This document shows, piece after piece, positions 25,201 to 32,007 of a stretch of 55,507 bases of DNA. The notes beneath the pieces were generated by a model, which searched no databases, was not told the origin of the DNA, and worked only from the letters and a program-made list of their open reading frames with translations. How positions within the stretch are numbered: position 1 is the first letter of the stretch; each line of letters starts with the position of its first letter. Source of the DNA: Bacteroides sp. 51 (GTDB taxonomy: Bacteria; Bacteroidota; Bacteroidia; Bacteroidales; Bacteroidaceae); NCBI RefSeq assembly GCF_010500965.1, contig NZ_QVMI01000002.1, positions 321,312-376,818 on the forward strand, in the 5' to 3' direction. The translations under genes were made by a program, and so were the position numbers.

Positions 25201-25265
25201 GACATGGCCACCTGTAGGGGCAGGCAGCACCATGTCAGCAAAAGAAATATACGTATAGTTTTCAT
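22242..25265 (-). CDS. Large exported amidase-like protein with golvesin/Xly-type and Fn3 domains
   Basis: About 1007 residues with a signal peptide (MKTIRIFLLLTWCCLPLQVAM). The region KYGLQNRHIALWQSHGYYYEP, then IPIDMAFAFHSDAGTT and PTMLLELLSHQNFADM, supplies His/Glu residues in the spacing of a zinc N-acetylmuramoyl-L-alanine amidase. Between them lies a golvesin C-terminal-like carbohydrate-binding domain (ESYAEWVPDVPDGGRYAVYVSY to TADAIKVGG). A fibronectin type III domain follows (IELTWQPVDDP to VTALNDGGES), then a C-terminal alpha/beta region. The start at 25265 is preferred. The frame from 25298 overlaps namZ2 and puts a hydrophilic stretch before the signal peptide. The likely role is to strip stem peptides from wall fragments. 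It could instead be annotated as a xanthan-lyase-like protein. Confidence 0.7.
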   Translation of the reverse strand: MKTIRIFLLLTWCCLPLQVAMSQILSPEVQTGIGDYLTAFSRKEISVGKIKIDSAHVEGKTLLLFANMNCSYIPFREDNVKEIYKEVGALLPQEYANHKLQIITDKHPIEQLIPLQRGAAAKASRGKQESPLVTRLSVPYSPKYGLQNRHIALWQSHGYYYEPKLTRWEWQRARVFQTVEDLYTQSFVLPYLMPMLENAGANVLIPRERDTQTTEIIIDNDGCRNNSYYTEKTGDKRWYTGSESGFAHLRNQYINFENPFREGSYRAIETIKKGQESYAEWVPDVPDGGRYAVYVSYKTVANSTTDALYTVYHKGGVSQFSINQQMGSGTWIYLGHFTFDKGKSDANKIVLSNKSSRAGRIVTADAIKVGGGYGNIARRIAEDGIATENIKSSDVVTPVEAKQLPEVDYPYETSGYPRFTEAARYWMQWAGIPDSVYSESKGKNDYTDDYKSRGIWVNYLAGGSAVNPDEGGLNIPIDMAFAFHSDAGTTLNDSIIGTLGIFFTNAYDGVYANGTSRYAARDLTDLIQSYIVNDIRALYEPNWTRRGMWNQSYYEARVPRVPTMLLELLSHQNFADMRYGIDPRFRFTVSRSIYKGMLRFVCSQYGQEYIVQPLPVDHMSLHFTNENEIELTWQPVDDPLEPTAKANKYIVYTRIGDGSFDNGVVVNSNVYRAVQSPGLIYSYKVTALNDGGESFPSEILSAARAFNEKGTALIINGFDRISAPADFVSDGLAGFADAIDHGVPYINDISYIGSMKEFRRSIPWMDDDASGFGDSYSNYETMVIAGNIFDYPAVHGASMLKAGYSFVSCSNEAVEKKTVNLNDYKLADLILGKQRQTKIGRGGVMPLEFKTFNKEMQEAITAYCQSGGHIFVSGSFVGSDLWDNPETTQEDKDFATNTLKYKWRVNQAATTGKVKSVASPYKEFAGNYSYYNELNPDGYIVEAPDGIVPAGENAFTIFRYSENNISAGIAYKGTYKTCVLGFPFEAIRTTNEKDALMKGILTFFDEK

Positions 25266-25287
25266 GTGTGTTAAGCTATATGTTTCT

Positions 25288-26454
25288 TTATTCTTCATAT
25301 AATAAGTACGGTTTACGTTGTACTTTAAATTTCTCGACGTCGTCCTTCCACATGGCTTTGATCTCGTCGGCGGTTTTGCCTTCTTTAATCATTTTGCGAA
25401 CATAGTCAGTTCCGGTAAGTAATTCAAAGAATGGACGGAAAAAATGATCATCCAGGTTTAAATTCCGATAAGCGTCAATGACGTAACTCAGGTCGATGCC
25501 CTTCTTCCAAATCTCTTCGTCTGATAAACCGCTGAGGTCGACTCCATGACAAAGCCTGTTCAGTTGCGGTGGGTTCTTTGCTCCGGATACGCTTTTAGGG
25601 GTAAAGCTATATTCATATCCTTTCATATTGGGGTGTCCATAGATTTGAAAAGGCTTGTCTGTTCCGCGACCCAAACTGACAGGCGTTGCCTCGAAATAGC
25701 AGATTGACGGATACAGATAGATGGACGTCATGTTCGGCAGGTTGGGCGATGGGGGAATCGGCAGGCGGTAAAGGGTTTGGTGTGTATAGTTTTTGCATGT
25801 AATCACCGTGACATCGCACGTGCGCGAAGCGGGCAACCATCTTTCGCCGTTTACCATCAGGGCGAGTTCGCCAAGTGTCATACCGTGAACGGTGGGGATG
25901 GGGAGCCAGCCTACTCCTGATTTATATTTCATATCCAGCAATGGTCCGTCTACGTAGTGCCCGTTTGGGTTCGGACGGTCGAGGATTAACATTTTCCGGT
26001 TGTATTTGGCACAGGCATCCATGAGTCGCACCATTGATGCATAATAGGTATAGAAACGCAGACCCACATCTTGTATGTCGACAATGAGCAAGTCGAACTT
26101 GCGCATGGACTCGTCGCTGGGTTTGCCCGATTTTCCGTCATATAAGGAAAGAATAGGAACGCCTGTTTTGGGGTCTACCGAACTGGATACGTGTTCGCCT
26201 GCATCGGCATTTCCACGGAAACCATGCTCGGGAGAAAAGATGGCTACTACATTGAATTTATTTTCCAGAAGAACGTCCAGCAGATGTTTGTTGCCAACCA
26301 TGCCTGTGTGATTAGAAAAAATGGCAATCCGCTTATTCTTTAAAATCGGGAAGTACGCTGTGGTTTGTTCTGCTCCAACAATTACGTTCTTTTGTTGTGC
26401 ATACAGACAGAATGAGCAGCATAGAACGATAGTTAAGAATAGTGCTTTTTTCAT
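25288..26454 (-). CDS. Exo-beta-N-acetylmuramidase NamZ family (DUF1343), copy 2
   Basis: 388 residues with a signal peptide (FCLYAQQ). It shares the family blocks with the copy at 13459-14697: AIFSNHTGMVGN, FSPEHGFRGNADAGEH (Glu76 in PEHG), VDIQDVGLRFYTYYASM, ILDRPNPNGHYVDGPLL, and MTLGELALMVNGE. This is the first gene of the 19-kb minus-strand operon. A Bacteroidetes-type -7 box lies about 105 nt upstream (26559-26566). The two copies differ in several conserved positions (GPEHG against SPEHG, NPVGG against NPNGH). This may reflect different aglycone preferences, as reported for T. forsythia paralogues. Confidence 0.88.
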   Translation of the reverse strand: MKKALFLTIVLCCSFCLYAQQKNVIVGAEQTTAYFPILKNKRIAIFSNHTGMVGNKHLLDVLLENKFNVVAIFSPEHGFRGNADAGEHVSSSVDPKTGVPILSLYDGKSGKPSDESMRKFDLLIVDIQDVGLRFYTYYASMVRLMDACAKYNRKMLILDRPNPNGHYVDGPLLDMKYKSGVGWLPIPTVHGMTLGELALMVNGERWLPASRTCDVTVITCKNYTHQTLYRLPIPPSPNLPNMTSIYLYPSICYFEATPVSLGRGTDKPFQIYGHPNMKGYEYSFTPKSVSGAKNPPQLNRLCHGVDLSGLSDEEIWKKGIDLSYVIDAYRNLNLDDHFFRPFFELLTGTDYVRKMIKEGKTADEIKAMWKDDVEKFKVQRKPYLLYEE

Positions 26455-26558
26455 ATCACTTCATATTAGGTGAACGTATTTGGTACAAAAACCGGCAAAC
26501 AGAGGGTTGTTGCCTGCTAAAGGCATGTTTTTGCTTTAGATTCCCGGGTAACTATAAG

Positions 26559-26591
26559 CAAAGATAGTTTTTATTTTAATATCAAAAACAA
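26559..26591 (-). promoter_or_regulatory. Predicted promoter of the 12-gene salvage operon
   Basis: On the minus strand TATCTTTG (26566-26559) is preceded by TTG elements at 26591-26589 (22 nt) and TTTG at 26586-26583 (16 nt). Initiation near 26553 would give a leader of about 100 nt before namZ2. No other strong promoter is needed, because the downstream genes are separated by 53 nt or less. Confidence 0.55.
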
Positions 26592-26633
26592 TAATTTAGA
26601 TATATTTAGAAATATAATCATTAATTTGCACTA

Positions 26634-26722
26634 GAAGAGTTGAAAGTTGAAAGTTGAAAGTTGAAAGTGACGATTCCTCATGGACTCACTTTTAACTTTC
26701 AACTTTCAATTTTCAACTCTTC
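26634..26722. repeat. Inverted arms of TTGAAAG heptamers
   Basis: The left arm has four perfect TTGAAAG units (26640-26667) preceded by AAGAG. The right arm has CTTTCAA, CTTTCAA and TTTTCAA (26696-26716) followed by CTCTT. The loop is about 28 nt. It lies in the divergent promoter region of the salvage island, upstream of the second sugar kinase. Confidence 0.9.
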
Positions 26723-26747
26723 TTAAGGAACTTATTGAAAAATGCTC

Positions 26748-26755
26748 TATATTTG
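26748..26755 (+). promoter_or_regulatory. Candidate -7 box of the second sugar kinase
   Basis: TATATTTG matches TAnnTTTG and lies 24 nt before the ATG at 26780, giving a very short leader. A properly spaced TTTG is not evident. Confidence 0.5.
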
Positions 26756-26779
26756 TGTTGAAATAGAATTTAACTGCGA

Positions 26780-27628
26780 ATGAAACTTATTGCGGAAAGT
26801 GGCTCTACGCGGACGGAATGGGCATTGGTCGAAGATAACCGTCTTGTACAGCGCGTTTTTACAGAAGGCCTGAATCCCTTTTTTCAGACGAGAAGGGAGA
26901 TTAGCAGAAGCGTGAGGCTAGGTTTACCGGAGTCTTTCTTTAGAAAGAAACTGGAGCAGGTATATTTCTATGGTGCAGGATGTAGTTCTTTTGAGAAAAA
27001 AAATATTATGGGCGCCTCTCTGGTAGCTCAATTCAAAACACCGATACAGGTAGAAAGCGACTTGCTGGCCGCTGCCCGCGGTCTGTTTCAATGCGAAGCC
27101 GGAATTGCTTGTATTCTTGGAACGGGTTCTAACTCGTGCTTTTATGACGGAAAGATTATCTCGAAGAATGTGCGGGCCGGCGGTTATATCCTTGGCGATG
27201 AGGGCAGTGGGGCAGCGTTGGGAAAGATCTTCTTGTCGGATGTATTGAAGAACCTTGCACCAAAGGAGCTGATTAATGCGTACTATGAAAAGTTCAGGAT
27301 TACGCATAATGAGGTGATGGACTCGGTGTATAACCACCCTTTCCCCAACCGTTTCCTGACAACGACTTCGTACTTCCTTGCCGATTTTCTGGATACGGAT
27401 TATGTATATAATCTTTTGATGAATAATCTGCGAAGCTTCTTCACCCGTAATGTTACGCAGTATGATTATGGCAATTACCCTATACGCTTTGTGGGTTCTG
27501 TGGCTCATAATTTCTCGGAACAATTGCGCGAAGTGGGCAAGGAGTTTGGCGTGGAACTGGATGTGATCGAAGAAACTCCCATGTCGGGGCTGATTGAATT
27601 CCATGCGCTGATTATAGACGAGCCTTAA
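26780..27628 (+). CDS. BadF/BadG-family amino-sugar kinase, second copy
   Basis: 282 residues, clearly a paralogue of the kinase at 8394-9233 (LVQRVFTEGLNPFFQT; LGTGSNSCFYDG; LGDEGSGAALGK). The phosphate-1 motif is AESGSTRTEW, with Glu where the other copy has Asp (ADSGSTKTHW). Glu at this place is known in mammalian GlcNAc kinases (EGGGTR). One copy may thus act on GlcNAc and the other on MurNAc (inference). It is transcribed divergently from the 12-gene operon, with its own -7 box. Confidence 0.85.
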   Translation: MKLIAESGSTRTEWALVEDNRLVQRVFTEGLNPFFQTRREISRSVRLGLPESFFRKKLEQVYFYGAGCSSFEKKNIMGASLVAQFKTPIQVESDLLAAARGLFQCEAGIACILGTGSNSCFYDGKIISKNVRAGGYILGDEGSGAALGKIFLSDVLKNLAPKELINAYYEKFRITHNEVMDSVYNHPFPNRFLTTTSYFLADFLDTDYVYNLLMNNLRSFFTRNVTQYDYGNYPIRFVGSVAHNFSEQLREVGKEFGVELDVIEETPMSGLIEFHALIIDEP

Positions 27629-27724
27629 TTAAAACATAATTCTTCTTTACTCTCTTTACACTCTGGGCTTATACAGTTTAGAGTGGAGGGCTATTGCGTT
27701 TTGACGCGAGGGCAACTTTGTTGG

Positions 27725-27795
27725 AAGAATAGCGCTGTTTTTCGCAAAGAACAGCGCTATTCTTCCGGAAAAACAGCGCTATTCTTCACGAGCGG
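27725..27795. repeat. Three-copy array with exact 22-bp period (AGCGCT core)
   Basis: AGCGCT occurs at 27731, 27753 and 27775, exactly 22 bp apart. Copy 1 reads GAAGAATAGCGCTGTTTTTC. Copies 2 and 3 are in the opposite sense (ACAGCGCTATTCTTC). Copies 1 and 2 can form a hairpin. It lies between the sugar kinase and the symporter, which are co-directional. Confidence 0.85.
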
Positions 27796-27998
27796 AACGG
27801 CTTGCGTGAAAAGAGTGTATTCGTTGCGTGTAAACAAGCAAAGGCCAGTATTCATATTATATATACATTTATATATTCCTGACTAAGGCTTTCTTGTAGA
27901 ATCTAAATAAATGAATTCAAATCTAAATATTTCTAAATTTCCGGCGCAATCTTGAAAGAAATCCTATCCTTGCGTTAGGAGTTCGTCTTTACATCACT

Positions 27999-28006
27999 TA
28001 TCTTTG
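27999..28006 (+). promoter_or_regulatory. Candidate -7 box of the symporter gene
   Basis: TATCTTTG lies 63 nt before the ATG at 28070. The expected TTTG 19-20 nt upstream is not clear. The nearest TTG is 26 nt away (27970-27972). Confidence 0.4.
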
Positions 28007-28069
28007 GCTTATCTTTCAGATTTGCCGTATAAATTATACCTTTATATTTAATAACTTAAGAAAAACAAT

Positions 28070-29560
28070 ATGACTCCAATTTCAGTACTGATTACCATTG
28101 CAGCCTATTTCGTCATTCTATTCTTAATATCCTACCTTGCGGGCAGGAAAGCAGATAATGAAGGTTTCTTTGTTGGCAACCGCAAATCGTCGTGGTACGT
28201 TGTTGCATTTGCCATGATTGGCTCCAGCATTTCGGGAGTAACCTATGTTTCCGTTCCCGGTATGGTGGCCGTAAGTGGCTTTTCTTATCTGCAAATGGTA
28301 CTTGGGTTTGTTGCCGGACAATTCCTGATTGCCTTTGTACTGGTTCCGCTGTTCTACCGCATGAATCTGGTTTCTATTTATGAATACCTGGAGAACCGGT
28401 TTGGCATGTCGTCTTATAAAACCGGAGCCTGGTTCTTCTTCATTTCCAAGATGTTGGGAGCCGCCGTGCGTTTATTCCTGGTTTGCCTGACCTTACAGCT
28501 TCTTGTATTCGATCCGCTGAACCTGCCATTTATCCTCAACGTGGTTGCAACGGTTGCGCTGGTGTGGTTGTACACCTTCCAGGGTGGGGTGAAATCGCTG
28601 ATATGGACGGATTCGCTGAAAACCTTCTGCCTGATTGTATCTGTCGTGCTCTGTATCTATTTCATCGCTTCGGACCTCAACCTGAGTTTCGGAGGAATGG
28701 TGGCAACTATAAAAGATAGCGACCTGTCGAAAATGTTCTTTTTCGACGACGTAAACGATAAACGCTTTTTCTTTAAACAGTTCTTTGCCGGTATGTTCAC
28801 CATGATCGCCATGACGGGGCTGGATCAGGACATGATGCAGCGCAACCTGAGCTGCAAGAACTTTAAAGATTCGCAGAAAAACATGATAACCAGCGGCATC
28901 TCGCAATTCTTTATTATTTCCTTGTTCCTCATGCTGGGCGTATTGCTTTATATATATGGTGCGCAAAACAACCTGTTTACCCCGCAAGATGTGGCGCAGG
29001 GCAGGATGAGTAGCGACGAAGTGTTCCCGCTGATTGCCACAAGCAGTTACTTCCCCATGATTGTAGGCATTCTGTTTATCATCGGACTCATTTCATCGGC
29101 ATACTCAGCCGCCGGTTCTGCGTTGACAGCCCTGACCACATCGTTTACCGTAGACGTATTGGGCATCAAAAACAAAAAAGAAGACGAAGTGGTGAAACTG
29201 CGTAAACGTGTGCATGTAGGCATGGCCGTTGTAATGGGACTGGTGATTGTAGTTTTCAATCTGTTGAACAATACCAGTGTGATTGATGCCGTTTATACAC
29301 TGGCCAGTTATACCTATGGCCCCATCCTCGGCTTGTTTGCATTCGGTATTTTTATGAAGAAACCCGTGCGCGATAAGTTTGTACCGCTGGTAGCCATTGC
29401 CTCTCCTTTCCTTTGCCTGATCTTGCAAAAGAACTCGGAAGCCTGGTTCGGAGGCTATAAGTTTAGTTACGAACTGCTGATATTGAATGCGTTGTTTACT
29501 TTTATAGGCTTGTGTTTGCTTATAACCTCACCCCAGCCCTCTCCGAAGGAGAGGGAGTAA
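28070..29560 (+). CDS. Sodium:solute symporter (SSS family)
   Basis: 496 residues with about 13 membrane helices. The N-terminus (ISVLITIAAYFVILFLISYLAGRKADNEGFFVGNRKSSWYVVAFAMIGSSISG) is typical of SSS carriers, and the motif IGLISSAYSAAGSALTALTTSFTVDVLG marks TM8-9. The substrate cannot be read from sequence. Relatives move sialic acid, sugars and amino acids, so an amino sugar or muropeptide part is likely here. The last residues (ITSPQPSPKERE) and the stop context come from the 34-bp repeat at 29525-29557, so the native C-terminus may have been altered. Confidence 0.85.
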   Translation: MTPISVLITIAAYFVILFLISYLAGRKADNEGFFVGNRKSSWYVVAFAMIGSSISGVTYVSVPGMVAVSGFSYLQMVLGFVAGQFLIAFVLVPLFYRMNLVSIYEYLENRFGMSSYKTGAWFFFISKMLGAAVRLFLVCLTLQLLVFDPLNLPFILNVVATVALVWLYTFQGGVKSLIWTDSLKTFCLIVSVVLCIYFIASDLNLSFGGMVATIKDSDLSKMFFFDDVNDKRFFFKQFFAGMFTMIAMTGLDQDMMQRNLSCKNFKDSQKNMITSGISQFFIISLFLMLGVLLYIYGAQNNLFTPQDVAQGRMSSDEVFPLIATSSYFPMIVGILFIIGLISSAYSAAGSALTALTTSFTVDVLGIKNKKEDEVVKLRKRVHVGMAVVMGLVIVVFNLLNNTSVIDAVYTLASYTYGPILGLFAFGIFMKKPVRDKFVPLVAIASPFLCLILQKNSEAWFGGYKFSYELLILNALFTFIGLCLLITSPQPSPKERE

Positions 29561-29720
29561 GGAGTTCTTCTTGCTGATCATTTCATTGAACATGTATAAT
29601 ATAATTAAAAGTGTAAATATGTGTAATACGGAAATTGAAGCAAAGCTTCGCTATTACTTTCTCTTCCTTTTGCTTTCTCTTCCTTTCTCCCTCTCCTTTG
29701 GAGAGGGTTGGGGTGAGGCT
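29525..29720. repeat. Paired 34-bp hairpin repeats, pair 6
   Basis: The plus copy is at 29525-29557 (AG type, with GAAGG in the hairpin, the most divergent copy). The inverted copy is at 29687-29720 (AA type). There are 129 bp between. The pair straddles the symporter/serine-hydrolase junction: one copy ends the symporter and the other encodes SLSFGEGWGEA near the hydrolase N-terminus. This is the only pair associated with plus-strand genes. Confidence 0.9.
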
Positions 29721-31448
29721 GTTATAGCCCCCGAACTCTTAAACATGGATTCCCGCCGCCTGGCATATGCCGATGAGGCTATTCTGAAATCCATTGAAAA
29801 CAAAGAAATCCCCGGTGCCGTGCTGGCTGTAGTGCACAAAGGCAAACTGGCTTACTTAAAAGCCTACGGAAACAAGCAAACCTATCCGTCGCCCATTCCG
29901 ATGGATGTAAATACAGTGTTCGATATGGCCTCCGTCAGCAAATCCATGTCGACCGCCATTTCCGCCATGATCCTGATTGAACGCGGACAACTCCGCATGG
30001 CCGACCCGGTCGTCGATTTTATCCCCAACTTCGAAGACTGGAAGAGCGAAGAAGATAACTACACCGTTGCCATCCGCGTAGGCGATTTACTTACCCATAC
30101 CTCTGGCCTCCCCCCTTATGCCCCGGTCAAAGAACTCGAAGAAAAGTACGGCGCTCCCAACCCCGACGGAATGATTGAATACATCTCTACCTGCAAAAGA
30201 GACTTCCGCCCTAAAACCAAATTCCAATATAGTTGCTTGAACTACATCACCTTGCAGCGAATTATCGAAACCATCTCCGGAAAAAACCTTTCAGCTTTCG
30301 CCAAAGAAAACATCTTCGATATACTCGGAATGACACATACCGGCTATCAACCAACCGGAGAAACCCTCGAACGCGTTGCCCCAACCGAAAAGCAAGAAGA
30401 CGGCAGTGTACTCCGCGGAGTTGTACACGACCCCTTAGCCCGCGTGATGAATGGCGGCATATCCGGCAATGCCGGTGTATTCTCCGATGCCAAAGACCTG
30501 GCAATTCTCGCGGCCACACTGCTAAACAACGGCACATACAACGGCAAACGCATACTTAGCCCCCTGGGTGTGAAAACAATGCGAACCGTACCCCGCGGAC
30601 TGGAAGAGTTCGGACGCACCCCCGGTTGGGACATTTACTCTCCATACGCATCCAATAGTGGCGACTTGTTTGGCCCAAATACCTACGGGCACACCGGATT
30701 CACAGGAACCTCCTTCATTCTTGATCCCGACAATGACACGGCTGTTATTCTATTAATCAATAGCGTACACCCGTCTGGTACCGGCAATGTTGTGCGCCTT
30801 CGTTCCCTTGTAGCCAATGCCGTTGCCGCATCCATAAACTGTCCTCCCGAGCGGATTTACTTTCAACACTACTACAACCGTGTGGAACTCTTTAAAACAG
30901 AAGCACCCATCAGCGGAAAAGATATTGTATTCCTCGGCAATAGTCTTACCGAAGGCGGCAAATGGTCTGAGCTGCTTGGTAAGAAGAATATCCGCAATCG
31001 CGGGGTGGCAGGCGATGTAGCCATGGGAGTTTACGATCGGCTTGACCAGATTCTGCCTGGTCGCCCAAAGAAGATTTTCTTCTTGATCGGAGCCAACGAC
31101 ATATCCCATGATCTAACCGTAGATAGCATTGTAAATGCTATCACGCAAGTCGTAGACCGGATTCAGCAGGAGTCACCCAAAACAAAACTCTATTTGCAAA
31201 GCCTGTTACCCATAAACGAATCATTCGGGCGCTATAAACGCATGACAGGTAAAACAAATATGATCCCCGAAATCAATAAACGACTTGAAACGGTGGCCAA
31301 AGAACGGAAAATACCCTTTATAAATCTATATCCGTTGTTTACGAAACCCGAAACAAATATCCTGCGCGAAGAATTAACCGGAGATGGATTGCACCTGAAC
31401 GAAGAAGGGTACAAAATCTGGGTAAAAGCCTTGAAGCCTTATATATAG
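29571..31448 (+). CDS. Beta-lactamase-fold serine hydrolase fused to an SGNH esterase
   Basis: 625 residues in two enzymes. The first (about 60-420) is a class C beta-lactamase/esterase domain with Ser121-Val-Ser-Lys124 (SxxK) and His374-Thr-Gly. The usual Tyr-x-Asn is Tyr220-Ser-Cys222. The second (about 445-625) is an SGNH/GDSL hydrolase with GNSLTEG (Ser458), GVAGD, GANDI and DGLHLNEEGY (Asp605, His608). Together they suggest D,D-peptidase/amidohydrolase plus O-acyl-esterase trimming of wall fragments (inference). The true start is unclear. The first 30 residues lack features, a hydrophobic segment YYFLFLLLSLPF follows, and residues 40-50 come from the 34-bp repeat. An export signal ending near the repeat is likely. 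Confidence 0.85.
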   Translation: MLIISLNMYNIIKSVNMCNTEIEAKLRYYFLFLLLSLPFSLSFGEGWGEAVIAPELLNMDSRRLAYADEAILKSIENKEIPGAVLAVVHKGKLAYLKAYGNKQTYPSPIPMDVNTVFDMASVSKSMSTAISAMILIERGQLRMADPVVDFIPNFEDWKSEEDNYTVAIRVGDLLTHTSGLPPYAPVKELEEKYGAPNPDGMIEYISTCKRDFRPKTKFQYSCLNYITLQRIIETISGKNLSAFAKENIFDILGMTHTGYQPTGETLERVAPTEKQEDGSVLRGVVHDPLARVMNGGISGNAGVFSDAKDLAILAATLLNNGTYNGKRILSPLGVKTMRTVPRGLEEFGRTPGWDIYSPYASNSGDLFGPNTYGHTGFTGTSFILDPDNDTAVILLINSVHPSGTGNVVRLRSLVANAVAASINCPPERIYFQHYYNRVELFKTEAPISGKDIVFLGNSLTEGGKWSELLGKKNIRNRGVAGDVAMGVYDRLDQILPGRPKKIFFLIGANDISHDLTVDSIVNAITQVVDRIQQESPKTKLYLQSLLPINESFGRYKRMTGKTNMIPEINKRLETVAKERKIPFINLYPLFTKPETNILREELTGDGLHLNEEGYKIWVKALKPYI

Positions 31449-31701
31449 CCCTTTGTAGTGTCTTGCTACAACAGAATTCTTGCTTGATATTCTCTGCATT
31501 ATAATTGAAGCAGTATATGTCAGCAAGGTTCTGTCTGTACTTATGAGGTCAGGGTAATTAGATAAAGTGGCCGGCCTTTATCTGCACGAATATATTGCTT
31601 TCCTCTTATATTAATCTACCAGTTGCCTTGCTTTAATTGTGAAATAATGAATATAAATCTAAAAAGTAATCAATAAATGTTCCTGATTTTAAAATAAACT
31701 C

Positions 31702-31709
31702 TATCTTTG
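31702..31709 (+). promoter_or_regulatory. Candidate -7 box of the susCD operon
   Basis: TATCTTTG fits TAnnTTTG, with the susC start about 300 nt downstream. The upstream element is not a clear TTTG, as expected if an extracytoplasmic-function sigma factor or activator is needed. Confidence 0.5.
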
Positions 31710-31842
31710 CTAATAGAGAAATCAAGAAAGATTTCTTAGCCTTTGTTAAAACACGTATTTGTCTCTTAAAACAACAGCATAAGAACCCTATTCAAGGGAC
31801 GGTTATATTTATAGAAGTCTTTATATAATCGACTTAACTAAA

Positions 31843-31925
31843 ATGAGAGATAATAATTTAAAACCTTTAAATAATTTTCGCCTATGACTAATGAAAGACC
31901 CCATCCTGTAATGCGCAGCGACTAA
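31843..31925 (+). other. Two overlapping tiny leader frames upstream of susC
   Basis: ATG 31843 opens MRDNNLKPLNNFRL, stop TGA 31885-31887. ATG 31884 opens MTNERPHPVMRSD, stop TAA 31923-31925. They overlap as ATGA, the usual arrangement for coupled translation. They could be leader peptides controlling susC, or chance. No database family can be claimed for 13-14 residues. Confidence 0.3.
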
Positions 31926-32007
31926 CATTAAACCCTACTAAGTTCAGACAGAACTTGTCTACTAAAATTATTCTGGAATTAACAAACAATTAAATCATCA
32001 ATCTTTT

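Larger units (their letters stand above)
26455..26779. other. Divergent promoter region of the salvage island
   Basis: This 325-bp spacer separates the two arms of the island. It contains a minus-strand promoter (26559-26591), the heptamer inverted repeat (26634-26722) and a plus-strand -7 box (26748-26755). No coding sequence is visible. Control of both arms could be joined here, which is inference. Confidence 0.6.
27629..28069. other. 441-bp spacer before the symporter gene
   Basis: It contains the three-copy 22-bp array at 27725-27795 and TAnnTTTG-like boxes TATCCTTG (27965-27972) and TATCTTTG (27999-28006) that may start the plus-strand transport genes. The remaining AT-rich sequence holds nothing I can identify. 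Confidence 0.5.
31449..32007. other. 558-bp spacer and long susC leader
   Basis: From 31449 to about 31700 I see nothing identifiable. A -7 box at 31702-31709 would give a susC leader of about 290 nt, which contains two tiny overlapping frames (31843-31925) and a small hairpin (AAGTTC/GAACTT near 31940-31956). Long leaders before susC genes are common in Bacteroidales and often regulatory. Confidence 0.5.

Noticed and set aside
27683-27886. 67-codon plus-strand frame spanning the AGCGCT array
   Set aside because: Much of it is repeat DNA, with no recognisable protein features and no promoter.
10391-29720. The 34-bp repeats as ordinary terminators
   Set aside because: Most lie inside coding sequence or early in genes, have no T-run after the hairpin, and occur as inverted pairs.
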